Assembly: GCA_030705665.1 (NCBI GenBank)
Contig: JAUZQA010000008.1
Span: forward strand, 1 to 21,132
Direction: 5' to 3'
Origin: Bacillota bacterium
GTDB taxonomy: Bacteria; Bacillota; Bacilli; Bacillales_B; DSM-18226
DNA length: 21,132 bases
The first letter of the stretch is position 1. Every line of letters starts with the position of its first letter. Made by a program: the position numbers and the translations under genes. Positions 6,876 through 14,060 of the stretch are shown here, one piece after another. Under the pieces are notes generated by a model. The model saw nothing but the letters and a program-made list of their open reading frames with translations, was not told where the DNA came from and searched no databases.

Positions 6876-8390
6876 ATGAAATTGCTACAATCAATACATG
6901 ATTTTTCTGTCTCACATCCAGATTCACCAGCATTTATCTCACCTGACAGAGAAATTAACTATAAAGATCTTTGGCAGCAATCAGAACGAGTTGCAAGCTA
7001 CGTTTTGAAAAATGTTTTATCAAAAGATTCAGCTATCATGGTTTATGGTCATATGGAACCTGAAATGATTGTTTCTTTTTTAGGGTGTGTAAAGTCAGGC
7101 CATCCTTATATTCCAATCGATACTTCTATACCATTAGAAAGAATCGAAAGAATAAGTAGGGGTTCGCAATCTGAATTGTTGATTAATGTTTCAGGTACAA
7201 GCTTGGAAATTAATTCTCCATCATTAAAAATCGTGCAATTTGACCAACTAATTACAACAAACGCTGAATCTAATTCAGTTGAACCAACAAATTGGGTTTC
7301 TGAAGACGATAATTTTTATATTATTTATACGTCTGGAAGTACAGGAAATCCTAAAGGTGTGCAAATTTCGGCAAACAATTTGCAAAGCTTTGTAAACTGG
7401 ATGACAGAAGATTTTCCAATCAACGGTCATCTTCGTTTTTTAAACCAAGCACCATTTTCTTTTGACTTATCTGTAATGGACCTTTATCCCGCTCTGGCAA
7501 CAGGCGGCAGTATATTTGCCATTACAAAAGAGATGATTGCGCGGCCAAAAATACTATTTGAAGCTTTACAGAAATCAAAGACACAGGTTTGGACCTCTAC
7601 ACCGTCTTTTGTCCAAATGTGTTTGATGGATCCTTCATTTAACGAAGAGTTGTTACCAGAATTAACCTGCTTTTTATTTTGCGGAGAGATTTTACCTGTT
7701 ACGATCTCCCGTCAATTATTGGAACGGTTCCCAAAAGCAATGGTCTTCAATACCTATGGCCCAACAGAGGCGACAGTGGCTGTCACATCGGTAGAAATTA
7801 CAACTGATATTCTAGAACAATACCAAAGTCTTCCCGTAGGAAGCTCTAAAAGGGATACAAAGATATTGCTTCTCGATGAAAATGGGATTGAAGCCCATGA
7901 AGGAGAAAAAGGTGAAATAATCATTGTTGGCCCTAGTGTTAGTAAAGGATATTTAGGGGAACCGGGATTAACTGAAAAAGCCTTTTTTATCCGTGATGGA
8001 GAAATGGCTTACCGTACTGGTGACGCAGGATATATGGAAAATAATCTCCTGTTCTATAAAGGAAGAATGGATTTTCAAATCAAACTTCACGGGTACCGGA
8101 TGGAGTTAGAAGAAATTGAGCATCATATTTCGGAGTCAATATATGTAAAATCGGCGGTTATTGTGCCAGTTTATTTAAATGAAAAAATTGAATATTTAAC
8201 TGCTGCTATTGTCCCTGCCAAGCATGAATTTGAAAAAGAATACCAGCTAACGAGTGCCATCAAGAAAGAGCTTGGAGAAAAACTTCCTGCATACATGATT
8301 CCAAGGAAATTTATTTATCAAGAAGAATTGCCAATGACGCCTAACGGTAAGATTGATCGTAAACATATCAAGGAAATGATATTAGCATGA
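6876..8390 (+). CDS. dltA: D-alanine--D-alanyl carrier protein ligase DltA
   Basis: 504 residues, the usual length. It is an adenylating enzyme of the ANL superfamily that activates D-alanine with ATP and loads it onto the phosphopantetheine arm of DltC in the cytosol. Visible motifs are the phosphate loop [11 protein letters not shown] (151-161), [15 protein letters not shown], and the C-terminal NGKIDRK with catalytic Lys492. The ATG is supported by GGAGGT 8 nt upstream. Its last four bases (ATGA) contain the dltB start, so translation is coupled. The operon context (dltX-A-B-C-D) leaves little doubt about the identity. Confidence 0.98.
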   Translation: MKLLQSIHDFSVSHPDSPAFISPDREINYKDLWQQSERVASYVLKNVLSKDSAIMVYGHMEPEMIVSFLGCVKSGHPYIPIDTSIPLERIERISRGSQSELLINVSGTSLEINSPSLKIVQFDQLITTNAESNSVEPTNWVSEDDNFYIIYTSGSTGNPKGVQISANNLQSFVNWMTEDFPINGHLRFLNQAPFSFDLSVMDLYPALATGGSIFAITKEMIARPKILFEALQKSKTQVWTSTPSFVQMCLMDPSFNEELLPELTCFLFCGEILPVTISRQLLERFPKAMVFNTYGPTEATVAVTSVEITTDILEQYQSLPVGSSKRDTKILLLDENGIEAHEGEKGEIIIVGPSVSKGYLGEPGLTEKAFFIRDGEMAYRTGDAGYMENNLLFYKGRMDFQIKLHGYRMELEEIEHHISESIYVKSAVIVPVYLNEKIEYLTAAIVPAKHEFEKEYQLTSAIKKELGEKLPAYMIPRKFIYQEELPMTPNGKIDRKHIKEMILA

Positions 8391-9544
8391 CACCATACGG
8401 ATCATTTTCATTTTTTATTATCATCGCCATTCTTTTAGCCCCTACTGTGATATTGGGTTTAAAAGAAAAAAGGTTTTATTTATACAACATCGTTATTTCT
8501 GTTATCGTGTTAGCACTCATCTTTGGTTCTTTTTGGAATGAGGCCATTACTCTCATCCTATTTACTATTTGGCAGGTACTTTTAATAAAGGGCTATTGGG
8601 TCTATCGGAGGAAAGCAAACAGCACATTCATTTTCTGTCTAGCAGTCATTCTTTCAATTCTTCCATTGACGATATCAAAACTTTCACCCTTTTTATTTCA
8701 TCTTCATTTAATAGGTTTCTTGGGGATTTCTTATTTAACGTTTAAAGGTACCCAAATGATTATGGAGACTAGGGACGGCTTAATCAAAAATAATATTCCT
8801 GTAGTTCAGCTGCTCTATTTTATTTTGTTCTTTCCTACCATTTCATCTGGTCCAATTGACCGATATCGAAGGTTTGAAAAGGATATTAAAGCCGCGATTT
8901 CAAAAGAACAATATAAGATGCTTTTATATGATGGGATTAACAAAATCTTTATCGGTTTCTTATACAAGTACATTATTGGCTACTCGATCAATCATTATTT
9001 TATCTTAAATTTACCAACTATAACCAACAATGCTTTTCAAGAAAATCTCTACTATATGTACGGCTACAGCTTGTATTTATTCTTTGACTTCGCTGGCTAT
9101 AGTGCCTTTGCAATCGGCGTAAGCTATATAATGGGTATTAAATCGCCGGAAAACTTCAATAAACCTTTTATCAGTCGGAATATTAAAGATTTCTGGAATC
9201 GTTGGCATTTATCACTTTCCTTTTGGTTTAGAGATTATGTTTATATGCGTTTTATCTTTTGGGTAACCAAGAAAAAGTGGATTAAAAATCGAAATGTCAG
9301 CTCAAACTTAGGTTATATTTTACTTTTCTTATTGATGGGCTTCTGGCATGGACTTGCGATACAATATATTTTATATGGTATATACCATGCTGTTATAATG
9401 GTTTTATATAACTCATTTGAGCAATTTAACAAAAAGCATAAGTGGTGGAAAGACAATAAGTTTACCAAGGTTGTCGCGATCATCATTACGTTCCATTTTA
9501 TTTGTTTTGGCTTTTTAATTTTTTCGGGACATTTAATTCATTAA
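8387..9544 (+). CDS. dltB: DltB, MBOAT-family D-alanyl transfer protein
   Basis: 385 residues with many membrane segments. It belongs to the membrane-bound O-acyltransferase family and passes D-alanine from DltC on the inner face toward the outer face. The two conserved histidines are visible: His274 in [12 protein letters not shown] and the catalytic His321 in GFWHGL. The motif [11 protein letters not shown], typical of DltB, is at about 153-163. It starts inside the dltA stop (ATGA overlap) and is followed 25 nt later by dltC. Confidence 0.97.
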   Translation: MTPYGSFSFFIIIAILLAPTVILGLKEKRFYLYNIVISVIVLALIFGSFWNEAITLILFTIWQVLLIKGYWVYRRKANSTFIFCLAVILSILPLTISKLSPFLFHLHLIGFLGISYLTFKGTQMIMETRDGLIKNNIPVVQLLYFILFFPTISSGPIDRYRRFEKDIKAAISKEQYKMLLYDGINKIFIGFLYKYIIGYSINHYFILNLPTITNNAFQENLYYMYGYSLYLFFDFAGYSAFAIGVSYIMGIKSPENFNKPFISRNIKDFWNRWHLSLSFWFRDYVYMRFIFWVTKKKWIKNRNVSSNLGYILLFLLMGFWHGLAIQYILYGIYHAVIMVLYNSFEQFNKKHKWWKDNKFTKVVAIIITFHFICFGFLIFSGHLIH

Positions 9545-9569
9545 TTATCAAAAAGGGAGTATGGAAAAC

Positions 9570-9806
9570 ATGGAATTTGAAAATCAAGTTATTGAACTTT
9601 TAGCGGAAATTTGTCAGGATGATGTAGTGAAGGAAGATCCGAATATCGATTTGTTTAACACTGGTTTACTTGATTCATTTGGAACAGTCGAGATGCTAGT
9701 CCAATTTGAAGAGCGCTTCGGTATAACTGTACCTATAACTGAATTTGACCGTGATACATGGAATACACCAAAAAATATTGCAAAACAGCTGGCTGATTTT
9801 AGATGA
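9570..9806 (+). CDS. dltC: D-alanyl carrier protein DltC
   Basis: 78 residues, exactly the B. subtilis length. An acyl-carrier-like protein whose Ser36 in LLDSFGTVE carries the 4'-phosphopantetheine that holds D-alanine. The sequence VPITEFDRDTWNTP is characteristic of DltC. I place the start at ATG 9570 because GGGAG (9555-9559) is 10 nt upstream. The in-frame ATG at 9561 sits one base from that site and would add three residues. The TGA overlaps the dltD start (ATGA). Confidence 0.97.
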   Translation: MEFENQVIELLAEICQDDVVKEDPNIDLFNTGLLDSFGTVEMLVQFEERFGITVPITEFDRDTWNTPKNIAKQLADFR

Positions 9807-11005
9807 CCAAAAAGGCATTATTTTCACCAATCATCTGTGCTTTTCTTGCTTTACTTTTGATTTTTCTTATCCCCAATAGCTGGATTGAAAATCTAATTCC
9901 AAATAGTAGAGTTAGTCAAGCCGCTACAGAATTGAATCCTATTATGTTTCAGGGTAAATATATCCAATCAAAAATGCTTGAGGATAATCACTATTTACCG
10001 ATGTTTGGATCATCTGAGCTTGCAAGACTGGATGCATTTCATCCTTCTAATTATTTTCAAGAAAATTACGATGGATTTGTCCCCTTTTTAGTTGGTCGAG
10101 GCGGATCCATTTCCATCATTCATTTTCTTAATTTTGCAGAACATATTGACCAATTAAAAGGAAAAAAACTTGTTTTTGTTCTTTCACCGCAGTGGTTTCA
10201 GCCAAGAGGGGCTGATGAGTCACATTTTGTACCTAATTATTCTTCGTTGCAAGGATACGATTTAGCACTTAATAACAAAATTGATCCAGTTGTAAAAAAG
10301 GATGCTATTAAGCGCTTACTTCACTTTGTGCCAATTAAAGATGATCATCTGCTTAAGACCCTGTATCTTGGTGAGATTTCAAATGATCCTTGGGCAAAAA
10401 GAAAAGCTTCACTTGTAAAACCAATAGCATATGCCTATAGAGGAATCCTTGAGAAAAAGGATTTATTCTACGCTATGGTGGGTGGAACGAACAGGTCCCG
10501 AGAGATAAAACGCTCTGTTAAAGATAAGAATTGGACCCAGCTAAAACAGTTAGCAGCCAGTGAAGGTGCTAGCCAAGCTACAAATAATCGATTTTTAGTC
10601 ATTAACTCACAGTATAATAAAATGAAGAAAGTTGTACCTTCCCTTAAAGGTTATAAACGAGGTGCTTCCTATGGGCGCTCTGTTGAATATTATGATTTTC
10701 AGCTTGTCTTGGACTTGCTAAAACAATCTGGAGCAAAGCCCTTGTTCATATCTGTCCCAGTAAACGGACCATGGTATGATTACACCGGCTTTCCAAAACA
10801 AGGACGCACATCCTATTACAAACGTATAAAACAGCAAGTCCAAGCAGAGGGATTCCCAATTGCCGATTTTTCAAGCCATGAATATGATCCTTATTTTATG
10901 AAGGATACCATTCATATAGGCTGGAAGGGCTGGGTTTATGTCGATAAAGCCATCAAAGACTTCTATGACAAAAATAAAACTCCACAAAAGAGCATCCAGA
11001 TGTAA
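9803..11005 (+). CDS. dltD: DltD, extracellular D-alanylation protein
   Basis: 400 residues. An N-terminal membrane anchor (about 8-24, SPIICAFLALLLIFLIP) holds a large extracellular SGNH-like domain that completes D-alanine transfer onto teichoic acid. The predicted catalytic residues are the Ser of MFGSSELARLD (Ser70/71), Asp368 and His371 in KDTIHIGWKGW. D-alanylation lowers the negative charge of the wall and gives resistance to cationic peptides. It starts in the dltC stop. The final codons form the left arm of the operon terminator, whose loop holds the stop codon. Confidence 0.97.
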   Translation: MTKKALFSPIICAFLALLLIFLIPNSWIENLIPNSRVSQAATELNPIMFQGKYIQSKMLEDNHYLPMFGSSELARLDAFHPSNYFQENYDGFVPFLVGRGGSISIIHFLNFAEHIDQLKGKKLVFVLSPQWFQPRGADESHFVPNYSSLQGYDLALNNKIDPVVKKDAIKRLLHFVPIKDDHLLKTLYLGEISNDPWAKRKASLVKPIAYAYRGILEKKDLFYAMVGGTNRSREIKRSVKDKNWTQLKQLAASEGASQATNNRFLVINSQYNKMKKVVPSLKGYKRGASYGRSVEYYDFQLVLDLLKQSGAKPLFISVPVNGPWYDYTGFPKQGRTSYYKRIKQQVQAEGFPIADFSSHEYDPYFMKDTIHIGWKGWVYVDKAIKDFYDKNKTPQKSIQM

Positions 11006-11018
11006 ATGGATGCTCTTT
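10987..11018 (+). terminator. Terminator hairpin overlapping the end of dltD
   Basis: AAAGAGCATCC (10987-10997) pairs with GGATGCTCTTT (11008-11018) around a 10-nt loop that contains the dltD TAA (11003-11005). The T-run after it is short (CTCTTTAT), so termination may be partial and may depend on whether ribosomes occupy the left arm. Confidence 0.65.
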
Positions 11019-11091
11019 ATAAGATTGAGCAATGATTGCTTTATTGATTTAAGTATCCCATATAGAACTAGTACAAACTCAATAACAAGGG

Positions 11092-11097
11092 TATAAT
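11092..11097 (+). promoter_or_regulatory. Candidate -10 box of tatA
   Basis: A perfect TATAAT lies 38 nt before the tatA start. No good -35 is visible 16-18 nt upstream, so the promoter call is weak. Confidence 0.35.
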
Positions 11098-11135
11098 GAA
11101 CTCAAACGATAAAATAATACTGGGAGAGTTTAAAG

Positions 11136-11354
11136 ATGCTATCAAATATCGGTATGCCTGGTTTAATTTTAATTTTAATCGTAGCATTAGTTATATTCGG
11201 TCCAAATAAACTTCCAGAGATTGGCCGTGCTTTTGGAAAATCGATTAGAGAGTTTAAAAAAGCAACAGAAGGTTTGGCCGAGGATCTTAAAGATGAAATA
11301 AAAGAAGACATAAAGGAAGTTAAAACAGAAAATGTTGATATCAATAAAAAATAA
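11136..11354 (+). CDS. tatA: Twin-arginine translocase subunit TatA
   Basis: 72 residues with the full TatA/TatE layout: a short N-terminal transmembrane helix (about 5-21, [17 protein letters not shown]), the FGP hinge motif (about 21-23), an amphipathic helix ([20 protein letters not shown]) and an acidic-basic charged tail. TatA multimers form the pore through which folded proteins with twin-arginine signals cross the membrane with TatC. No tatC is nearby, so its partner must be encoded elsewhere. The ribosome site is GGGAG about 11 nt upstream. It has its own terminator (11362-11387). Confidence 0.95.
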   Translation: MLSNIGMPGLILILIVALVIFGPNKLPEIGRAFGKSIREFKKATEGLAEDLKDEIKEDIKEVKTENVDINKK

Positions 11355-11361
11355 ATGTTTT

Positions 11362-11396
11362 AAGGAGTGCCTTTACATGCACTCCTTTTCTTTTTT
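11362..11396 (+). terminator. Intrinsic terminator of tatA
   Basis: AAGGAGTGC (11362-11370) pairs with GCACTCCTT (11379-11387) around an 8-nt loop, followed by a T-rich run to 11396. Confidence 0.88.
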
Positions 11397-11526
11397 ATCT
11401 CCTGCTTGCCATATTGCTGGCGAAATCGCGGAATTGTCCCTTAAGTTTATCACGCGACTTTTTGTTACGAAGTAAATAAGCTGTTCCTAATGCGACAGTT
11501 GTCATCATTAAACCTTTTCTGCCCAT
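11395..11526 (-). CDS. Conserved-looking 43-residue basic protein, unknown function
   Basis: A short ORF: MGRKGLMMTTVALGTAYLLR, then a charged helix-like segment NKKSRDKLKGQFRDFASNM ending ASRR. A weakly hydrophobic N-terminal half (about 6-20) may insert in or lie on the membrane; the second half is strongly basic. A G-run (minus strand, 11538-11533) sits 6 nt before the ATG at 11526; the ATG at 11529 is possible but only 3 nt from the run. It is convergent with tatA, and its stop lies in the T-run of the tatA terminator. Small proteins of this style occur in Bacillaceae, but I cannot name the family. Confidence 0.65.
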   Translation of the reverse strand: MGRKGLMMTTVALGTAYLLRNKKSRDKLKGQFRDFASNMASRR

Positions 11527-11663
11527 CATAATCCCCCCAATTTATTTGCCTTCGTTTTATTTTTCCCCTAATATGCTTTACTTTACACTATCTATAAAAT
11601 TGCATTTTTTGCAGAGTTTTTCCAATTCTCCTCCTGCACAAACACCATACATATTGGTATGAG

Positions 11664-12215
11664 TTAACCCTTTAATGCAGCCTTCATCATTTCATTTTTC
11701 TGCTTATAGTGTGCAAGTAGTTGATTCAACAATTGAGCTGTTTTTTTATTATCATGATTTGTAATTGAAGCTTTTATTTCCTGATATATTTTCCAGTGCC
11801 CCATTTCTTTTTCATTATGCACTTTTTTCAAAAATTCTTCTTTTGAAATTTTTCCCTCTTTATATTGTTTGTTGAGTTCCTCTATTTTGGCCATTTTTAT
11901 TTTTTTCCATTGCTGTCTTTTTGCAGCAAACTGGGGACTTGACCATTTTTCAATTAAATTGTTTCTCTCCTTAATCACTGCCTCCCATTCTTTCTTTTTT
12001 TCGGGCGTGTACTTTGTTACAATAGATAGAAGCATTTGTTGCTTTTTTTTCATTTCTTCTTTCCAATTTTTATCCATCATATGATGTGATCTTTTTTCAT
12101 AACAATCTTCATTCATTCCCTTACATTTTTCTTGTGGCAAATTTCCATTCGCCATTGAAACACTAGGCAAAACCAAACATAGCCCCAATAAAATTCCGAT
12201 TAATTTCTTTCCCAT
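11664..12215 (-). CDS. Secreted helical, Lys-rich protein of unknown function
   Basis: 183 residues. A signal peptide (MGKKLIGILLGLCLVLPSVS, cleavage near MANG) precedes a mature protein almost entirely of charged amphipathic helix. Lys, Glu and Gln are very frequent, with coiled-coil-like stretches such as KKIKMAKIEELNKQYKEGKI. The first mature residues hold a possible metal-binding group: CKGMNEDC and HHMMDKN. The layout recalls periplasmic Spy/CpxP-type helical chaperones and Gram-positive secreted DUF2680-like proteins, but I see no diagnostic motif. Start ATG 12215 has AAGGAG 12 nt upstream, rather long; an in-frame TTG at 12242 lacks any ribosome site. The long upstream region holds the candidate sRNA on the other strand. 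Confidence 0.75.
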   Translation of the reverse strand: MGKKLIGILLGLCLVLPSVSMANGNLPQEKCKGMNEDCYEKRSHHMMDKNWKEEMKKKQQMLLSIVTKYTPEKKKEWEAVIKERNNLIEKWSSPQFAAKRQQWKKIKMAKIEELNKQYKEGKISKEEFLKKVHNEKEMGHWKIYQEIKASITNHDNKKTAQLLNQLLAHYKQKNEMMKAALKG

Positions 12216-12312
12216 AAATTGAAACATCTCCTTTTTTCTCAAATATTTCCAAATGGAACGAAATTAATATTCCCTTATTTCAAAAAAATATTTATTTTTT
12301 TGGAAAAATATA

Positions 12313-12341
12313 TTGTGAAATTAACAACAATGTTGTATTCT
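12313..12341 (+). promoter_or_regulatory. Promoter of the candidate sRNA, with half-conserved Rex-like box
   Basis: TTGTGA (12313-12318), a 17-nt spacer and TATTCT (12336-12341) form a good sigma-A promoter facing right, with a predicted start near 12348. The -35 lies within an 18-nt stretch, 12313-12330, that matches the Rex consensus TTGTGAA-N4-TTCACAA at 11 of 14 positions (the right half is weak). Confidence 0.55.
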
Positions 12342-12347
12342 GTACTT

Positions 12348-12535
12348 GTAGTATTCATGTGAATGTTTTCACATGAATAAATGAACACTCCATCTTCCTG
12401 TTGGATTGTTTTCTTGGATAACAAGATATCCCACTTGTTAATCCTTTTGAAATATTTCCTTTCTTCTTGCTAAATCTTAATTCCCCTAAGTTAAGATTTA
12501 AAAGAACCCCTTCTTGCTGAAGGGGCTATTTTTTT
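12348..12535 (+). ncRNA. Candidate trans-acting small RNA (about 188 nt)
   Basis: A transcription unit with no convincing ORF. The longest frame from ATG 12382 gives 30 codons and has no ribosome site. Structure in order: a 12-bp perfect stem (12352-12363 with 12368-12379, TGTT loop), a 7-bp stem (12419-12425 with 12434-12440), a 10-bp perfect stem (12471-12480 with 12491-12500) whose loop is TTCCCCTAAG, and an intrinsic terminator (CCCCTTC 12507-12513 with GAAGGGG 12519-12525, then seven Ts). The unpaired parts are pyrimidine-rich (ACTCCATCTTCC, TTTCCTTTCTTCTTGC) and complementary to Shine-Dalgarno sequences, as in many Gram-positive base-pairing sRNAs. I do not recognise it as RsaE/RoxS, 6S or another named family. 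Confidence 0.55.
12352..12379. promoter_or_regulatory. Perfect dyad with Fnr/Crp consensus (or sRNA hairpin)
   Basis: TATTCATGTGAA / TTCACATGAATA around TGTT. Its core is TGTGA-N6-TCACA (12358-12373), the Fnr/Crp-family consensus, and it is close to a Rex box. Its centre lies at about +18 of the predicted sRNA start, a repressing position. It is about 41 nt upstream of a possible weak leftward start near 12325 that could drive the secreted protein gene. Confidence 0.45.
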
Positions 12536-12536
12536 G
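12507..12536. terminator. Terminator of the candidate sRNA, possibly also of the VOC gene
   Basis: CCCCTTC (12507-12513) pairs with GAAGGGG (12519-12525) around TTGCT. On the + strand it is followed by CTATTTTTTT. On the minus strand the run TTCTTTT is weaker, so it could partly end the VOC transcript. Confidence 0.85.
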
Positions 12537-12555
12537 CATTATTTAATCATTCGAA

Positions 12556-12924
12556 CTAGTTCCATTCTAAAAATTCTAGTCTGTTACCAAATGGATCTGT
12601 CGTATGAATGCGTTTTGCACCGGGCAAATTGTAATCTTCCGTGAACGATACTTTTTTTTCTGTAAGTTTGGTTTTTAAAGCAGCAAGATTTTCTACTAAA
12701 AAGGCTGGATGTGCTTTTTTGGCAGGAGCAAAATATTCTTCTACCCCAATATGAATCTGAAAGCCATCGAATCCAAACCATACACCGCCCCGCTTTTTCA
12801 GCTCCTCCGGCTTTTCAATTTCCAAAAAACCAAGAATCCCTTCAAAAAACTCTCTTGCAGCCGTTTCACAGCCTTTAGGTGCAGCAAGCTGAACGTGATC
12901 GATTTTTTTTATAACAAAGCACAT
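12556..12924 (-). CDS. VOC (glyoxalase/dioxygenase superfamily) protein
   Basis: 122 residues, a single vicinal-oxygen-chelate module pair (beta-alpha-beta-beta-beta twice). The expected metal ligands are visible: His10 in KIDHVQLAAP, the His of FQIHIGVEEY (about residue 59), and the Glu of NRLEFLEW near the C-terminus, with the common DPFGNRLEF closing motif. Members include glyoxalases, ring-cleavage dioxygenases and thiol transferases such as FosB; the substrate cannot be told from this sequence. The start is ATG 12924, with GAGAGGGG a few bases upstream. An in-frame ATG at 12948 has no comparable site. It ends 20 nt from the sRNA terminator and is convergent with that unit. Confidence 0.88.
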   Translation of the reverse strand: MCFVIKKIDHVQLAAPKGCETAAREFFEGILGFLEIEKPEELKKRGGVWFGFDGFQIHIGVEEYFAPAKKAHPAFLVENLAALKTKLTEKKVSFTEDYNLPGAKRIHTTDPFGNRLEFLEWN

Positions 12925-13022
12925 GTTCCCCTCTCCCTCTTGATCCATTTACTCCAAGTGTATCCCAATTAGATTCTAAACGTTAATAACTATTTTATTA
13001 TCACATATGATAAGTAATACTT

Positions 13023-13059
13023 AAAAAGGAACTATCCCCTGTTCAGATAGTTCCTTTTT
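13023..13059. terminator. Bidirectional terminator downstream of the CAP lipoprotein
   Basis: A perfect 14-bp stem (13023-13036 with 13046-13059) has arms of AAAAAGGAACTATC type and T-runs on both strands. It directly follows the lipoprotein stop at 13062 on the minus strand. Confidence 0.88.
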
Positions 13060-13061
13060 GG

Positions 13062-13931
13062 TTACTTGCCAATAAACATCTGTGACCAATAGTTTCCATT
13101 TGATGTGTATCCGACACCAATACTTGTGTAATTAGGACTTAAAATATTTTTCCGATGTCCTTCACTATTCATCCATGATGTAACAACCTGCTGTGCTGTT
13201 GTTTGACCCATTGCTATATTTTCCCCTGCTGCCTTATAGGTAACACCAAAATCCCTCATCATGTCAAACGGAGAACCATAAGTAGGGCTGGTATGGGAAA
13301 AATAATGTTTTGAATTCATATCGTTGGTTTTGGTTTGGGCTACCCTACTTAAAGAAGGATCTGCACTCAAAGGAGCCAAACCATTTTTCCTTCTTTCATT
13401 GTTGGTCAGCTCAATTACCTGTTGAGCCATTTGGCTGTTCCCTGCTGCTGCATTGGTATTTGGCTGTTGAGCAGGCGGATTCACACGTGTTGCTGGTGAT
13501 TGCCTATTTGGTGCTGGGGCTGTAATCCGATTTTGTCTGGGTGGAACGACGATTGCACCATTTTGAGACGGTGTCATTCCATAATGAAACTCATAATACC
13601 AATATTGTCCATTATTCACTATTCTTGTATGCGGATATTGATGGCTTGGTGTTGACGTGCTATAGGAATTTGGATCAATGGTTATATACCCATTGTTCAT
13701 AGGCTGAATTTCATTGGCTGTAAACAGGGGATTCACATTTATCCCATTCGGATGACGTACTGATCCATTTTGATTTGTATTTGGATTAGAAACATTGTTT
13801 TGAATTGGGTGCTTTAAATCTCCGGTCGAAACAGTTCTGGGACCACTGATATCATTATTATTATTGGCACAAGCTGTAAGAAACGCCATGAAAATGGTTG
13901 TTACTGCCAGCTTTACTTTTTTGGATTGCAA
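13062..13931 (-). CDS. CAP-domain (YkwD-like) lipoprotein
   Basis: About 289 residues. A lipoprotein signal ends in the lipobox LTAC (QSKKVKLAVTTIFMAFLTAC), so the protein should be anchored to the outer face of the membrane. A long Asn/Pro/Thr/Gln-rich, low-complexity region follows (about residues 24-165), then a C-terminal CAP/SCP domain (about 170-289). The domain shows ELTNNERRKNGL, the His motif KHYFSHTSP, GENIAMG, and SWMNSEGHRKNIL with the second conserved His. CAP-domain proteins are extracellular; bacterial roles are mostly unknown (YkwD and SafA-neighbour types in Bacillus). I chose TTG 13931 because AGGGGG lies 8 nt upstream and the signal peptide has normal length. ATG 13970, with AAGGGG 7 nt upstream, is also possible and would add 13 residues. 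Confidence 0.88.
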   Translation of the reverse strand: MQSKKVKLAVTTIFMAFLTACANNNNDISGPRTVSTGDLKHPIQNNVSNPNTNQNGSVRHPNGINVNPLFTANEIQPMNNGYITIDPNSYSTSTPSHQYPHTRIVNNGQYWYYEFHYGMTPSQNGAIVVPPRQNRITAPAPNRQSPATRVNPPAQQPNTNAAAGNSQMAQQVIELTNNERRKNGLAPLSADPSLSRVAQTKTNDMNSKHYFSHTSPTYGSPFDMMRDFGVTYKAAGENIAMGQTTAQQVVTSWMNSEGHRKNILSPNYTSIGVGYTSNGNYWSQMFIGK

Positions 13932-14023
13932 CAGAATAACCCCCTTTTTTGACCTAAAAAGGTCATTCATATTTTTTCCCCTTAACTAAAAAGTATGGTT
14001 GGTAAAAAAATAACTTTAGACAT

Positions 14024-14054
14024 AAAAAAAACCGTACTTTTTAAAAGTACAGTT
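14024..14054 (-). terminator. Intrinsic terminator of the SGNH hydrolase-ABC operon
   Basis: GTACTT/AAGTAC-centred hairpin (arms about 14032-14040 and 14044-14054) is followed on the minus strand by eight Ts (14031-14024). It lies just after the permease stop at 14061. Confidence 0.85.
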
Positions 14055-14060
14055 TAAAAC

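Noticed and set aside
12352..12379. Dyad as an IS or attachment-site end
   Set aside because: No transposase, no target duplication and no second copy in the window.
12382..12474. 30-codon ORF in the sRNA region as a type I toxin or leader peptide
   Set aside because: No ribosome site before the ATG and no clean transmembrane helix with charged ends; its codons span the RNA hairpins.
12348..12535. Identity as RsaE/RoxS
   Set aside because: It has C-rich loops and a Rex-like promoter element, but I could not align it to the UCCCCUUU pattern of RsaE, and the gene neighbours differ from B. subtilis roxS.
13951..13964. GACCT/AGGTC hairpin near the CAP lipoprotein start
   Set aside because: A five-base stem not followed by a T-run; may only be incidental codons or leader if ATG 13970 is used.
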